Assembly: GCA_009377795.1 (NCBI GenBank)
Contig: WHTJ01000022.1
Location: forward strand, 1 to 51,339
DNA: 51,339 nucleotides
Reading direction: 5' to 3'
Source: Propionibacteriales bacterium
Lineage (GTDB): Bacteria > Actinomycetota > Actinomycetes > Propionibacteriales > Nocardioidaceae
The position numbers were made by a program, and so were the translations under genes. The notes under the pieces are model-generated. The model had not been told where the DNA came from. It was given only the letters and a program-made list of their open reading frames with translations, and did no database searches. Each line of letters opens with the position of its first letter. Position 1 is the stretch's first letter. Of this stretch, positions 41,090 to 49,839 are shown one piece after another.

Positions 41090-43073
41090 GGCTTGGACTC
41101 CTGGCCGTTTCGACCGCGTGGACGGCATGCGAGCCGTCGAATGGCGTCGTGACACTGTCGTAGCAGAGCCGCAGCATCATTCCCTGATGTGCGTGCGGCA
41201 GATTGTGGCAATGGTTCATCCAGATCCCGGGATTCGTGGCCTCGAATGCCACCTCCCACACCTGTCCTGGGCGAAGATCGAACGTGTCTACCCACAGCGG
41301 GCTGCCGGACGAGGGCGTCCCGTCCCTGGACAGGATCAGCATGGGATGTCCGTGCAGGTGCCAGGGGTGCGTTTCGAGGCTCAGGTTGACCACGGTGAAC
41401 TTGACCAGATCGCCTTCGGTGACGAGCTGATCCGGGATCGACGGGTGCCCCCGACCGTTGACCGTCTGCGCGTACGTCGGCCCACCGTCGACCATGGCCA
41501 CGCCACGGTCCAGGACCATCGTGAAGTGCCGGTCGGCGTTGCCGGCATCGAACGGCACAGCGGCCGGCGCTCCGTAGTGCAGAAGGTCGAGCTCCGGCCA
41601 GCTAGAGGTGTCCTCGACGGCCGGCTCCTCACCGGCGTAGTCATCCGGCCGGAGCCGCATGCCACCGTCGCGTTCGTTGTCGAGAACGAGTGCCACCGGC
41701 GTGTCTGGCATGACGAAGACCAGGTCGTACCGTCCGCCCGCGGGCAGGCGCAGTCCGACATCACGCACCTCGCCGGGTCGGTTGAGATCCCGGCCGTCGA
41801 CGGCCGTCACCCGGGAGGGCGTCCCGGCCAGTGCGAACCGGTGTGGATCTGAGTCGGTGTTGATCAACCGCAGCCGCACCGGCGTACCGGCTGTCACGGT
41901 GTGCTCGGTGCGCCCGTCCTGATCGGCGATCACCACGGTGCCGTCGAATGTGTGCACGGGCAGGGTCAGGTCCAGCTGCTCTGCGGCGGCGTCCTTCTGC
42001 ACCTGCTGTCTGTCGCGTGGTGTCACGACGAGGATCCCGTACAGCCCTAGGCGGACGCCACGGTGGGAGGCCTGGTGGGTGTGGTACCAGTAGGTCCCCA
42101 CCTGGTCGGCGCGGAACTGGTAGACGAACTCCTCACCGGGTGCCACCACGTCCTGTGTCACGCCCGGCGCGCCGTCCTCGCCGCACGGCACGTCGTAGCC
42201 GTGCCAGTGCAGGGTCACCCCGTCCTCGATGTCGGTGTTGCGCAGCCTCACCTCGATCAGATCACCCTCGGTCGCGGTGATCGCCGGACCCGGTACCTGG
42301 CCGTCGTAGGTCCATGCGTCGATTTCACGTCCGGACGGGAGTTGGACGGTGGCCGTCTGAGCGGTGAGTGCATACTGCCGCCTGGTGCCGCCCGGTGCCG
42401 GTGCGCCGGCGCCCCGTAGATCGGCCACTGACACGGTCGCTCGCGAGCCAGGCGAGCGTCCCGGGCCGCCTCCGGTGGTGACGGACTCAGCAGGCATGAA
42501 CAACAGGCCGACGCCGGTACTCCCTGTACTCACCACGACCGCTCCACCGACCAAGCCGATGAACCGGCGGCGCGAGAACCCGGGTTGACTAGCGGTGTTC
42601 TCGGCCGGTGTCGCGAGCGCTCGCGCGGTCAGCAGCGCGCCAGCGCAAACCAGCGAGATGGCGATCAGCACGGTGGACCAGGTCAGGGGGTACCCGGCCA
42701 GGAAGGTCACCACGAGACCGGCCAGTGCCGCGTAAGCGGCGGTGAGCACCGCTACGACGCTGCTCGCCTGCACATGGCTTGGCTTCCGCCGCGCTGCGAG
42801 CAACGGCGGGCCGGCGATGAGTACGGCGGCCAGCCCGGCGGCTCCGAGCAACGGCAGCCCCAGCAGCACCTTCTCCTGCACGAACCACCAGCCCCGACCG
42901 GCCAGCGTCGCCACCGTGGCCACCCGGGCGAGGGTCACCAGGACGGCCGCCACCAGGAGGCCGATCGCGAGCCGGGTGCGCCGGACGGCCAGTGTGACGC
43001 CGGTCGCGAACCATGCGACGACGCTCAACAGGGCGACGACATGGTCCAGGATGATCCACTGACCCGTTGTCAT
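41079..43073 (-). CDS. Membrane-anchored multicopper oxidase
   Basis: 664 residues. The first ~165 form about five transmembrane helices (WIILDHVVALLSVVAWFATG, AIGLLVAAVLVTLARV and others). After a twin-Arg-like FSRRRFIGLVGG comes a laccase-type domain with all four copper motifs: LHWHGYD, YWYHTHQAS, HPWHLHGHPM and HCHNLPHAHQGM, where Met is the axial type 1 ligand. It would oxidise an organic or metal substrate outside the membrane with oxygen. The start overlaps the upstream DUF6220-like gene by 4 bp, and the stop lies within the next small gene. The adjacent two-component system may control it. Confidence 0.92.
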   Translation of the reverse strand: MTTGQWIILDHVVALLSVVAWFATGVTLAVRRTRLAIGLLVAAVLVTLARVATVATLAGRGWWFVQEKVLLGLPLLGAAGLAAVLIAGPPLLAARRKPSHVQASSVVAVLTAAYAALAGLVVTFLAGYPLTWSTVLIAISLVCAGALLTARALATPAENTASQPGFSRRRFIGLVGGAVVVSTGSTGVGLLFMPAESVTTGGGPGRSPGSRATVSVADLRGAGAPAPGGTRRQYALTAQTATVQLPSGREIDAWTYDGQVPGPAITATEGDLIEVRLRNTDIEDGVTLHWHGYDVPCGEDGAPGVTQDVVAPGEEFVYQFRADQVGTYWYHTHQASHRGVRLGLYGILVVTPRDRQQVQKDAAAEQLDLTLPVHTFDGTVVIADQDGRTEHTVTAGTPVRLRLINTDSDPHRFALAGTPSRVTAVDGRDLNRPGEVRDVGLRLPAGGRYDLVFVMPDTPVALVLDNERDGGMRLRPDDYAGEEPAVEDTSSWPELDLLHYGAPAAVPFDAGNADRHFTMVLDRGVAMVDGGPTYAQTVNGRGHPSIPDQLVTEGDLVKFTVVNLSLETHPWHLHGHPMLILSRDGTPSSGSPLWVDTFDLRPGQVWEVAFEATNPGIWMNHCHNLPHAHQGMMLRLCYDSVTTPFDGSHAVHAVETARSPSHGH

Positions 43074-43555
43074 GATGTCGATCGAGCGCGTCCCGCTGCT
43101 GGTCCGGACGCCCTGGCGTCCTCGCCGTCCGTGCCGGCCCGGCGAGTGGTTGCCGCGGACCTCGACAGCTCTCGCGCCTGCCGGACAATCATCCCGGCCA
43201 CGGCCATGATGATCAGACCGTTGATCGCGTGCAGGCCGAAGACGAGCTGGCCGGCCGTCGTCGTGCTGTCACCCGTCTCGCCGAACGCACTGGCGATTGC
43301 CCGGATCACACCTTGGACAAGGGTCAGCCCGGCGACCAGGCCGGTCATCCCGATGAGCCGACCCGGCATGCGGGCCACTGCTGCGATCAGAGTCAGCACG
43401 ACCGCGAAGAGGAGGATCCCGTACCCCAAGGCGCGGTGCGCTTGGAAGGACTCGTCCTTGGGTGCGGTGTCGAACGCGCCGCTGGCCGCCAGGAAGAACT
43501 GAGTCACGACCGCGAGCATCAGCAGGATCGCCAGTACGGCGAATGTTTTACGCAT
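43070..43555 (-). CDS. DUF6220-like small membrane protein
   Basis: 161 residues with four helices: FAVLAILLMLAVVTQFFLAAS, LGYGILLFAVVLTLIAAVA, LIGMTGLVAGLTLVQGVIRAI and FGLHAINGLIIMAVAGMIV. Conserved-looking His residues sit at matching depth in two helices (FQAHRALGY and FGLHAINGL), a pattern that could bind haem, though this is inference. The start is ATG 43555; a longer frame exists but lacks a ribosome-binding site. It is the first gene of the oxidase operon and shares an ATGA overlap with it. Confidence 0.75.
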   Translation of the reverse strand: MRKTFAVLAILLMLAVVTQFFLAASGAFDTAPKDESFQAHRALGYGILLFAVVLTLIAAVARMPGRLIGMTGLVAGLTLVQGVIRAIASAFGETGDSTTTAGQLVFGLHAINGLIIMAVAGMIVRQARELSRSAATTRRAGTDGEDARASGPAAGRARSTS

Positions 43556-43768
43556 GTGACAACTCCTTGAGGTTGGTGGAATCACGAGGTGCTCGTGATG
43601 CTGAAGCCAGCTCTGCGAGCCTGCCCAGCGGGCCCGCCCGCGGGGCATTGGGTGAGTCATGGGAATCGTTGAACGTGGACACGTCGGTCATGGAGGCCTC
43701 CGTAGCTGGTTCACGGAAGCGATCGTCGCGCCGACGAGGCGGTCGCGGCGTCCGACAGCGGATGGCAG

Positions 43769-43794
43769 TTGTCTACGCAGATCTGCGTAGACAA
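43769..43794. promoter_or_regulatory. Perfect 26-bp palindrome, candidate operator
   Basis: TTGTCTACGCAGA at 43769-43781 is followed immediately by its exact reverse complement at 43782-43794. It lies in the 323-bp region between the divergent oxidase operon (start 43555) and the histidine kinase gene (start 43879). With no spacer it is a poor RNA hairpin, but it is a good site for a dimeric DNA-binding protein. The NarL-type regulator encoded downstream is the obvious candidate. No second copy was noticed in the window. Confidence 0.65.
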
Positions 43795-43878
43795 CCCGTG
43801 TCCGATAGCGCTCCTCGTCGTAGGGGGTCGCGCCTCTTGCTGGAGCCCTTCCGCGCGCGCGAACCCTATGATCGCCAC

Positions 43879-45135
43879 ATGCAACACCGCGTGGCGGCGT
43901 TCCGCCTGCCTGTCCTGGCGCAGGACGTGTTGCTCGCGCTCTTCATCACCGTGATGCAGGTGCAGGGCGTCCAGTCGGCCGCTGAATCCGCCGAGGTGGC
44001 GTCGCGGCCCCTCACCGACCTCGGATACCTGGGATACGTCCTGTTGATCGCGAGTGGACTGGTGCTGGCCGTCCGCCGCCGGTGGCCGGTGCCGGTATTC
44101 GTCACGGCCGCGCTCGCCAGCCTGGTGTACTACAGCGTCGACTTCCCGGATGGGCCCGGCTGGCTCGGGCTCTTCGTCGCCCTGTACACGCTGACCGCCT
44201 ATGGCGATGGGCGCCGGTCGCTGGTGACAGCCGGCGTGGGAATCACGGTGCTGACCATCGGCTGGCTGGTCGCCGCGGCCGACATCGAACCGCGCGCCGC
44301 CATCGGGTGGGTCTTCTTCCGGATCGGGGCGTCGGTCATGAGCGCTGCCCTTGGCGAGTCGGTCCGGTCTCGACGGTTCATCGCGGCCGAAGCTCAGGAG
44401 CGTGCTGAACGGGCGGAACGGACTCGGGAGGAGGAAGCGCGTTCGCGAGTTGACGCCGAGCGGCTCCGGATCGCCCGCGAGGTCCACGACACTGTCGCTC
44501 ACGCCATAGCGATCATCAACGTCCAGTCCGGTGTCACCGCGCACGTGCTCGACAAGCGGCCGGAACGGGCGCGCGAGACGCTGGTAACCATCGAGCAGAC
44601 GAGCTCCCAGGCCCTGCGGGAGATGCGGGCCATCCTCGGGGTGCTTCGGGATTCCGACGACGGGCGAGCGCCGCACCCGGGCCTGGAGCAGGTCGACGAA
44701 CTCACGGCGAAGGCGCGCGACGCCGGACTCGACATCAAGCTCGAGACAATGTCGCCGCCGGCGCCACTGCCGAGCGCGGTGGACAGCGCGGCCTACCGGA
44801 TCTTGCAGGAGTCGATCACCAACGTGATCCGCCACGTCGGCCCGACCCGTGTGACGGTCGCCCTCGACTACGGAATCGACGTCTTGGAGGTGCGCGTGAT
44901 CGACGAGGGACCCAGGGACACCCCTGGTGATGACGCCGCGGGCCCGCACGTACCGGCCAGGCATCCGACCAGCGACGGCACCGGCAACTCGGCCGAGCCG
45001 GGCCGCGGGATCCGCGGAATGCGCGAACGCTGCCAGCTACTGGGCGGAGAACTGACCGCCAGATCGCGGCCGGGGCGCGGGTTCGAAGTCAAGGCACGAC
45101 TGCCCCTGGCGCCGACGGGAACCGTGCACCCATGA
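43879..45135 (+). CDS. Sensor histidine kinase (NarL-system type)
   Basis: 418 residues. About five transmembrane helices in the first 165 residues (LAQDVLLALFITVMQVQ, LGYLGYVLLIASGLVLAV, GWLGLFVALYTLTAYG and others), then a HisKA_3 domain with the phospho-acceptor His in REVHDTVAHAIA and a HATPase domain (RILQESITNVIRHV, GRGIRGMRERCQLLGGEL). A ~30-residue Pro/Gly/Asp-rich insert lies inside the ATP-lid region. No large sensor domain is present, so it may sense membrane or cofactor state. ATG 43879 gives the normal start. The stop overlaps the response-regulator gene (ATGA). Confidence 0.92.
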   Translation: MQHRVAAFRLPVLAQDVLLALFITVMQVQGVQSAAESAEVASRPLTDLGYLGYVLLIASGLVLAVRRRWPVPVFVTAALASLVYYSVDFPDGPGWLGLFVALYTLTAYGDGRRSLVTAGVGITVLTIGWLVAAADIEPRAAIGWVFFRIGASVMSAALGESVRSRRFIAAEAQERAERAERTREEEARSRVDAERLRIAREVHDTVAHAIAIINVQSGVTAHVLDKRPERARETLVTIEQTSSQALREMRAILGVLRDSDDGRAPHPGLEQVDELTAKARDAGLDIKLETMSPPAPLPSAVDSAAYRILQESITNVIRHVGPTRVTVALDYGIDVLEVRVIDEGPRDTPGDDAAGPHVPARHPTSDGTGNSAEPGRGIRGMRERCQLLGGELTARSRPGRGFEVKARLPLAPTGTVHP

Positions 45136-45830
45136 ACTCGGCAGCCGCGTCTTCGACTGGTAGCGCTCCGATCAAGGTTCTGCTCGCCGACGATGAGGGT
45201 CTTGTACGATCCGGCTTCAAGGTCCTGCTCGACGTCGAAGACGACATCAGGGTGGTGGGAGAAGCCACCAACGGCGCCGAGGCTGTGGAACGGGCCCGAG
45301 CCACCCGGCCCGACGTCGTGCTCATGGACATCCGCATGCCGGGACTGGACGGGATCAAGGCAACCAGCCAGATCGCCAAGACGTCTGGACTTCAACAGGT
45401 CCGAGTGCTGATCCTGACCACGTACGAAACCGATGCGTACGTCTTCGAGGCACTGCAAGCCGGTGCAAGCGGCTTCCTGCTCAAAGACGCGGGACCGTCC
45501 GAGTTGCTGCATGCCATCCGTGTAGTCGCCGCCGGAGACGCGTTGCTCGCACCGCGGATCACCCGGCGCCTCATCGCTCAGTTCACCGCCAATCGGATCG
45601 CCACACAGGAAGGGGCGGACCGACTGGCCGTACTGACCCAGCGCGAGCGTGAAGTGCTAGCCCTGGTCGGACAGGGCCTGAACAACGACGAGATCGGCGC
45701 CGAGCTGTTCCTCAGCCCGGCCACCGCCCGCACCCACGTCAGCCACGCGATGGGGAAACTGGGCGCCCGCGACCGCGCGCAACTGGTCGTCATCGCCTAT
45801 CAGACAGGGCTCGTCAGGCCTCAGCCATGA
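45132..45830 (+). CDS. NarL/FixJ-family response regulator
   Basis: 232 residues. The receiver domain has LLADDEGLVR with the acidic pair, the phospho-acceptor Asp in DVVLMDIRMPGLDG, and the Lys in FLLKDAGP. The C-terminal LuxR-type HTH is LTQREREVLALVGQGLNNDE with LSPATARTHVSHAMGKLG. It pairs with the kinase upstream by a 4-bp overlap. It may bind the 26-bp palindrome in front of the kinase and so govern the divergent oxidase operon; this is inference. Confidence 0.94.
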   Translation: MNSAAASSTGSAPIKVLLADDEGLVRSGFKVLLDVEDDIRVVGEATNGAEAVERARATRPDVVLMDIRMPGLDGIKATSQIAKTSGLQQVRVLILTTYETDAYVFEALQAGASGFLLKDAGPSELLHAIRVVAAGDALLAPRITRRLIAQFTANRIATQEGADRLAVLTQREREVLALVGQGLNNDEIGAELFLSPATARTHVSHAMGKLGARDRAQLVVIAYQTGLVRPQP

Positions 45831-46151
45831 ATTATGGAAACGATTGACCACCGACGGGTGTCGGCGTCGGACGTTGAGCGTTGGCCGAACCAGGTGTCCG
45901 GTAGGTGAACGTGTCGGTCAGCCCCATGGCGTGTGTGTGGAAGCGGATGTTCGGATGATCCGGGTCGTTCCAGTGTGCCCTCGATTCCGAACATCGGCGG
46001 CCCGCTCGGTGCTGGGTCCGCCTAAGGGTCACGAAGTCGAAACAGGCTTGCGCAGGTCCTTCACAACGTGCCTGCTCGCGGGCAGGATGGCGGTAATCCC
46101 GGCTCTGCAAGGGGGGCCGCTCGGGGACCGGACTGAGCGAGGCGATCCTTC
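45831..46151. other. Intergenic stretch before the M28 peptidase
   Basis: About 320 bp. The minus strand holds an open frame (45832-46164) whose last ~50 codons (NDPDHPNIRFHTHAMGLTD, then TFTYRTPGSANAQRP) look protein-like and could be the decayed end of a gene, but I cannot name it. The promoter of the peptidase gene must lie here; no convincing consensus is visible. Confidence 0.35.
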
Positions 46152-47690
46152 GTGCGCAGACCATCCACCCTCATCACTCTCGGCGCGGCCGGACTGCTGG
46201 CCGCCGCCGTCGCCGCACCGTCGGTCGCGGCGCCCCCGGCCCCCACCGACACCAGCGCCCTTCGTGACGCAGTGACCACCGACGGTGTGATGCAGCACCT
46301 CGAGGAATTCCAGGCGATCGCGGACGCGAACGACGGCACCCGCGCCGGCGGGAGCCCCGGCTACGACGCGTCGGCCGATTACGTCGCGGACAAGCTGACC
46401 GACGCCGGTTACGCGGTCCGCAAGCAGGACTTCCTCTACGACCGGTTCCGCCAGGTGGGGCCCAGCGTCCTCGATGTCACCCCGGACGGCGCGTCCGAGC
46501 CGTACGTCGACGGCGAGGATTTCGTCGTGATGGAGTACTCCGGCTCCGGTGAGGCGACCGCGCCGATCGCCCCGGTCGACCTCGTTCTGCCTTCGGGCGC
46601 GGCCGACAACACGTCGACCAGCGGCTGCGAGAGCGCCGACTTCGAAGGTTTCCCGGCGGGTGCGATCGCTCTGATGCAGCGCGGAACCTGCACGTTCCGG
46701 CTCAAGGCCGACAACGCCGAGGCCGCCGGCGCGTCCGCCGCGATCATCTTCAACGAGGGCCAGACGGGGCGCACGGACCTGCTGAGCGGAACCCTGAGCC
46801 CGCCACAGGTGGGCATCCCTGCCGTCGGCGCCACCTTCGCCGCCGGCGATGAGATCGCCGGGTTGCTCGCGACCGGTGAGGTCACCGGTCATGTCGTGAC
46901 CGACGTGACCGTCGATGAGGACGTGCCCACGGTGAACGTCCTCGCCGACACGACCACGGGTCGCGCCGACCGCACCGTCGTGGTGGGCGGCCACCTCGAC
47001 TCCGTGCTCGAGGGGCCGGGCATCAACGACAACGGGTCCGGCACCGGGGCGATCCTCGAGACCGCGCTGCAGATGGCCGAGCTCGGCATCGAGCCGCGCA
47101 ACCGGGTGCGGTTCGCGTTCTGGGGGGCGGAGGAGTCCGGGCTGATCGGCTCCGATTTCTACGTCGGCACGTTGCCGAAGGCCGAGCGCAAGGACATCGC
47201 GCTCTACCTCAACTTCGACATGGTGGGCTCGCCGAACTTCGTGCGGTTCGTCTACGACGGCGACGGCAGCGCATTCGGTATCAGGGGCCCGAGCGGCAGC
47301 GCCCACATCGAGGACACGTTCACCGACTTCTTCGGCTCGCAGGGGCTGGAGTCGGCGCCGACCGCGTTCGACGGCCGGTCCGACTACCAGGCGTTCATCA
47401 ACGTCGGGATCCCCGCAGGTGGCTTGTTCACCGGCGCCGAGGGGATCAAGACCGAGGAGCAGGCGGAGGTGTACGGCGGTACCGCGGGCATCGCCTACGA
47501 CCCGTGCTACCACCAGGCGTGCGACACCATCGACAACGTCAGCCTCGACGCCGTCGACCAGATGTCCGACGCGATCGCGCACACGGCACTGACGTACGCG
47601 ATGTCGAAGTCCGGCGTCAACGGCACCAAGTCCTCCGATGGGGGCGGCGCCGGGGCAGCGGACTTCGCCGGGTCGCACGCCCGGCGCTAA
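46152..47690 (+). CDS. Secreted M28-family aminopeptidase with PA domain
   Basis: A 512-residue zinc peptidase. A signal peptide (RRPSTLITLGAAGLLAAAVA ending near SVAAPP) directs secretion. A protease-associated domain (GAIALMQRGTCTFRLKADNA) is inserted before the M28 core. Zinc ligands are seen in VVGGHLDSV, GINDNGSG, FWGAEESGLIGS, LNFDMVG and the late His of DPCYHQACDTIDN. It resembles Streptomyces griseus-type leucine aminopeptidases and would free N-terminal residues from peptides outside the cell. The GTG start fits the signal peptide. The C-terminus has a Gly/Ala-rich extension. Confidence 0.94.
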   Translation: MRRPSTLITLGAAGLLAAAVAAPSVAAPPAPTDTSALRDAVTTDGVMQHLEEFQAIADANDGTRAGGSPGYDASADYVADKLTDAGYAVRKQDFLYDRFRQVGPSVLDVTPDGASEPYVDGEDFVVMEYSGSGEATAPIAPVDLVLPSGAADNTSTSGCESADFEGFPAGAIALMQRGTCTFRLKADNAEAAGASAAIIFNEGQTGRTDLLSGTLSPPQVGIPAVGATFAAGDEIAGLLATGEVTGHVVTDVTVDEDVPTVNVLADTTTGRADRTVVVGGHLDSVLEGPGINDNGSGTGAILETALQMAELGIEPRNRVRFAFWGAEESGLIGSDFYVGTLPKAERKDIALYLNFDMVGSPNFVRFVYDGDGSAFGIRGPSGSAHIEDTFTDFFGSQGLESAPTAFDGRSDYQAFINVGIPAGGLFTGAEGIKTEEQAEVYGGTAGIAYDPCYHQACDTIDNVSLDAVDQMSDAIAHTALTYAMSKSGVNGTKSSDGGGAGAADFAGSHARR

Positions 47691-47704
47691 CCGGGAGCCG
47701 TTTC

Positions 47705-47748
47705 TGCACTCTCGGCGCGAAGGGGCTGTCCCTCGCGCCGGGAGTGCA
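47705..47748. terminator. Two-way terminator hairpin
   Basis: TGCACTCTCGGCGCGA (47705-47720) pairs with the inverted copy ending at 47748, 16 bp with one G-U wobble. It lies between the convergent M28 peptidase and alcohol dehydrogenase genes, so it can stop transcription from both sides. Confidence 0.8.
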
Positions 47749-47771
47749 CACGTGGCGCCTACTCCGGCCGG

Positions 47772-48793
47772 TCACGGGTGAACGAGGACCTTGAGGGCCT
47801 CGCGGTCGTCCATGGCGCGGTAGCCGTCGGGCACGCCGTCGAGGTCGACGGTGCGGTCGAACACCTCACCCGGCTGGATCCTGCCGTCAAGGACGTCGGG
47901 TAGCAACTCCTCGATGTAGGCACGGGCCGGGGCGGGTCCGCCGGTGAGCGTGATGTTGCCGCCGAAGAGGCTGCCGAAGCCGATCGGCGCCTCTTCGTAC
48001 TGCGGGACGCCGACCCGGCTGATCACGCCACCGGGGCGGACCACACCATAGGCCTGTTCGTAGGCGGGCATGTGGCCAACCGCCTCGATCACGACGTGCG
48101 TGCCGTGGCCGCCGGTCAGCTCGCGCACCTGGGCGATTCCTTCCTCGCCGCGTTCGGCGACGACGTCGGTGGCGCCGAACGCGCGGCCGAGGTCGGTACG
48201 GGCCTTATGCCGGCCCATCAGGATGATCTGCTGCGCACCGAGCCGCTTGGCCGATAGGACGGCGAGCAGGCCTACCGCGCCGTCACCGATCACGGTGACG
48301 GCGGTGCGCTCGTTGACCCCGCCCTTGACCGCGGCGTGGTAACCGGTGCCGAGCACGTCGGACAGGGCGAGCAGTGCGGGCAGCAGCTCGGAGTCTTCGC
48401 CGACCGGGGCCTTGACCAGGGTGCCGTCGGCGAGCGGGACGCGCAGACCTTCGGCCTGCGCGGCGGAGAAGAACCCACCGTGCATGCGGAGGTGTGCAGG
48501 CCATCGCGGCAGAACTGGCAGGTCCCGTCGGAGTAGGCGAACGGGCCGACGACGAAGTCTCCGGCCTTCACCTTGGAGACGTCGGCACCGGTCTCCTCCA
48601 CGACGCCGACGAACTCATGCCCCATGGGCACGCCGGTGTCGGTGGTGGGCATGGAGTGGTAGGGGTGCAGGTCGCTGCCGCAGACGCAGGTGCGGACCAC
48701 GCGCACGATCGCGTCCGTCGGCCGCTCGATAGCGGGGTCGGGGACGTTCTCGACGCGGATGTCGCCGGCGCCATAGATCAGGGTCGCTCGCAT
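47772..48793 (-). pseudogene. Zinc-dependent alcohol dehydrogenase, frameshifted
   Basis: Two frames together make a full ~340-residue MDR-family dehydrogenase. The 5' part (from ATG 48793) has CVCGSDLHPYHS with the catalytic-zinc Cys, GHEFVGVVEETG and CQFCRDGLHTS of the structural-zinc loop. The rest is in another frame, from MHGGFFSAAQAEGLRVPL with VIGDGAVGLLAVLSAKRLGA (NAD site) to the stop at 47772. The switch is at about 48485, where one base is missing from an expected TCC-TGC-ATG; the lost Cys is the last structural-zinc ligand. Everything else is intact, so the break is recent or an assembly error. Substrate unknown. Confidence 0.88.
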
Positions 48794-48900
48794 GAGGCTC
48801 CTCTAGTGGGACGTTCGGGTTGTGGTCCCGAGTAGGGACGTTCTCCAGGAAACCCGGCTCGGGCCGGGTGTGGAGGATCTTGCCGGCAGGGTGTGGCCGC

Positions 48901-49839
48901 TTATGCGTCCTTGGCCTCGGCCGAAGCGGGGTGCCAGTTCAATCCAGCCTGCTTGACCATGCCGGGAAGCTGATGACCGAGCTCGGACTCCAGCCACTCC
49001 GCGACGCGTAGGAGGTTCGGTAGGTCGATGCCGGTCTCGTATCCCATCCCGTGCAGCATGTAGACGAGGTCCTCGGTGCAGATGTTGCCCGTCGCCTTCG
49101 GCGCGAAGGGACATCCGCCCGCACCTCCGACCGAGGCGTCCAGCAACCGAACGCCCTCTGCCAGCGCAGTGGCCGCGTTCGCAATGCCGGTGTTCCGGGT
49201 GTTGTGGAAGTGGCATCCGATGGTCATGTTCTCTGCGACGTCTCGCACGGCATTGGTCAGAGCCGACACCTGCGTCGGTACGCCGACCCCGATCGTGTCG
49301 GAGATAACGAGTTCGTCCGCTCCGCAGTTGGCCAGGGCAGCTGCCAGCTTCGCTACTCGCGCCGCCGGTACGGGTCCCTCGAATGGGCAGCCGAACGACG
49401 CCCCCAGGGTCGCCGTGCATGGGATGTCCGCGTCCCGTGCCAGCTCTGCGATCTGCTCGAACGCCGCGAGGCTTTCCTGGACCGTGCTTCCCTGGTTTCG
49501 CTGGTTGAAGGTCTCGGTCACGGCGAAGGCGAAGTTGATGCGGTCGATGCCGCAGTCCACTGCCCTCTCAGCGCCGCGGATGTTGAGCACAAGACCGCTG
49601 TAGGTGGTGCTCGGGCTCCTGACGATCCGCTCCATCACCTCTTCAGCATGTGCCATCTGAGGAACCCTCTTCGGGTTCACGAAGCTCACGGCCTCGATGC
49701 GTGGACAACCGGCGTCGGCCAGCTCGTTGATCAGATCCGCTCGTTGTGCGGCGGTCAGTATGCGGTCTTCGTTCTGGAGACCATCCCGTGGGCCTACGTC
49801 GCAGACCAGGACGCCGGGCCCGGGCCCTGGGCTGATCAT
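48901..49839 (-). CDS. Hydroxymethylglutaryl-CoA lyase-family protein
   Basis: A 312-residue TIM-barrel aldolase/lyase of the HMG-CoA lyase group: VCDVGPRDGLQNED at the start with the metal-binding Asp, GCHFHNTRNTGIANA with the His pair, and GGAGGCPFAPKATGNICTED, the cysteine signature loop. Enzymes of this family split HMG-CoA to acetyl-CoA and acetoacetate, or act on related 3-hydroxyacyl-CoAs. ATG 49839 overlaps the stop of the MmgE/PrpD gene (ATGA). Together the pair suggests a small acid-degradation pathway, perhaps branched or citramalyl-type substrates; this is inference. Confidence 0.9.
   Translation of the reverse strand: MISPGPGPGVLVCDVGPRDGLQNEDRILTAAQRADLINELADAGCPRIEAVSFVNPKRVPQMAHAEEVMERIVRSPSTTYSGLVLNIRGAERAVDCGIDRINFAFAVTETFNQRNQGSTVQESLAAFEQIAELARDADIPCTATLGASFGCPFEGPVPAARVAKLAAALANCGADELVISDTIGVGVPTQVSALTNAVRDVAENMTIGCHFHNTRNTGIANAATALAEGVRLLDASVGGAGGCPFAPKATGNICTEDLVYMLHGMGYETGIDLPNLLRVAEWLESELGHQLPGMVKQAGLNWHPASAEAKDA

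Noticed and set aside
43769-43794. The palindrome as a transcription terminator
   Set aside because: Both neighbouring genes start, not end, on either side, and the repeat has no loop or U tract.
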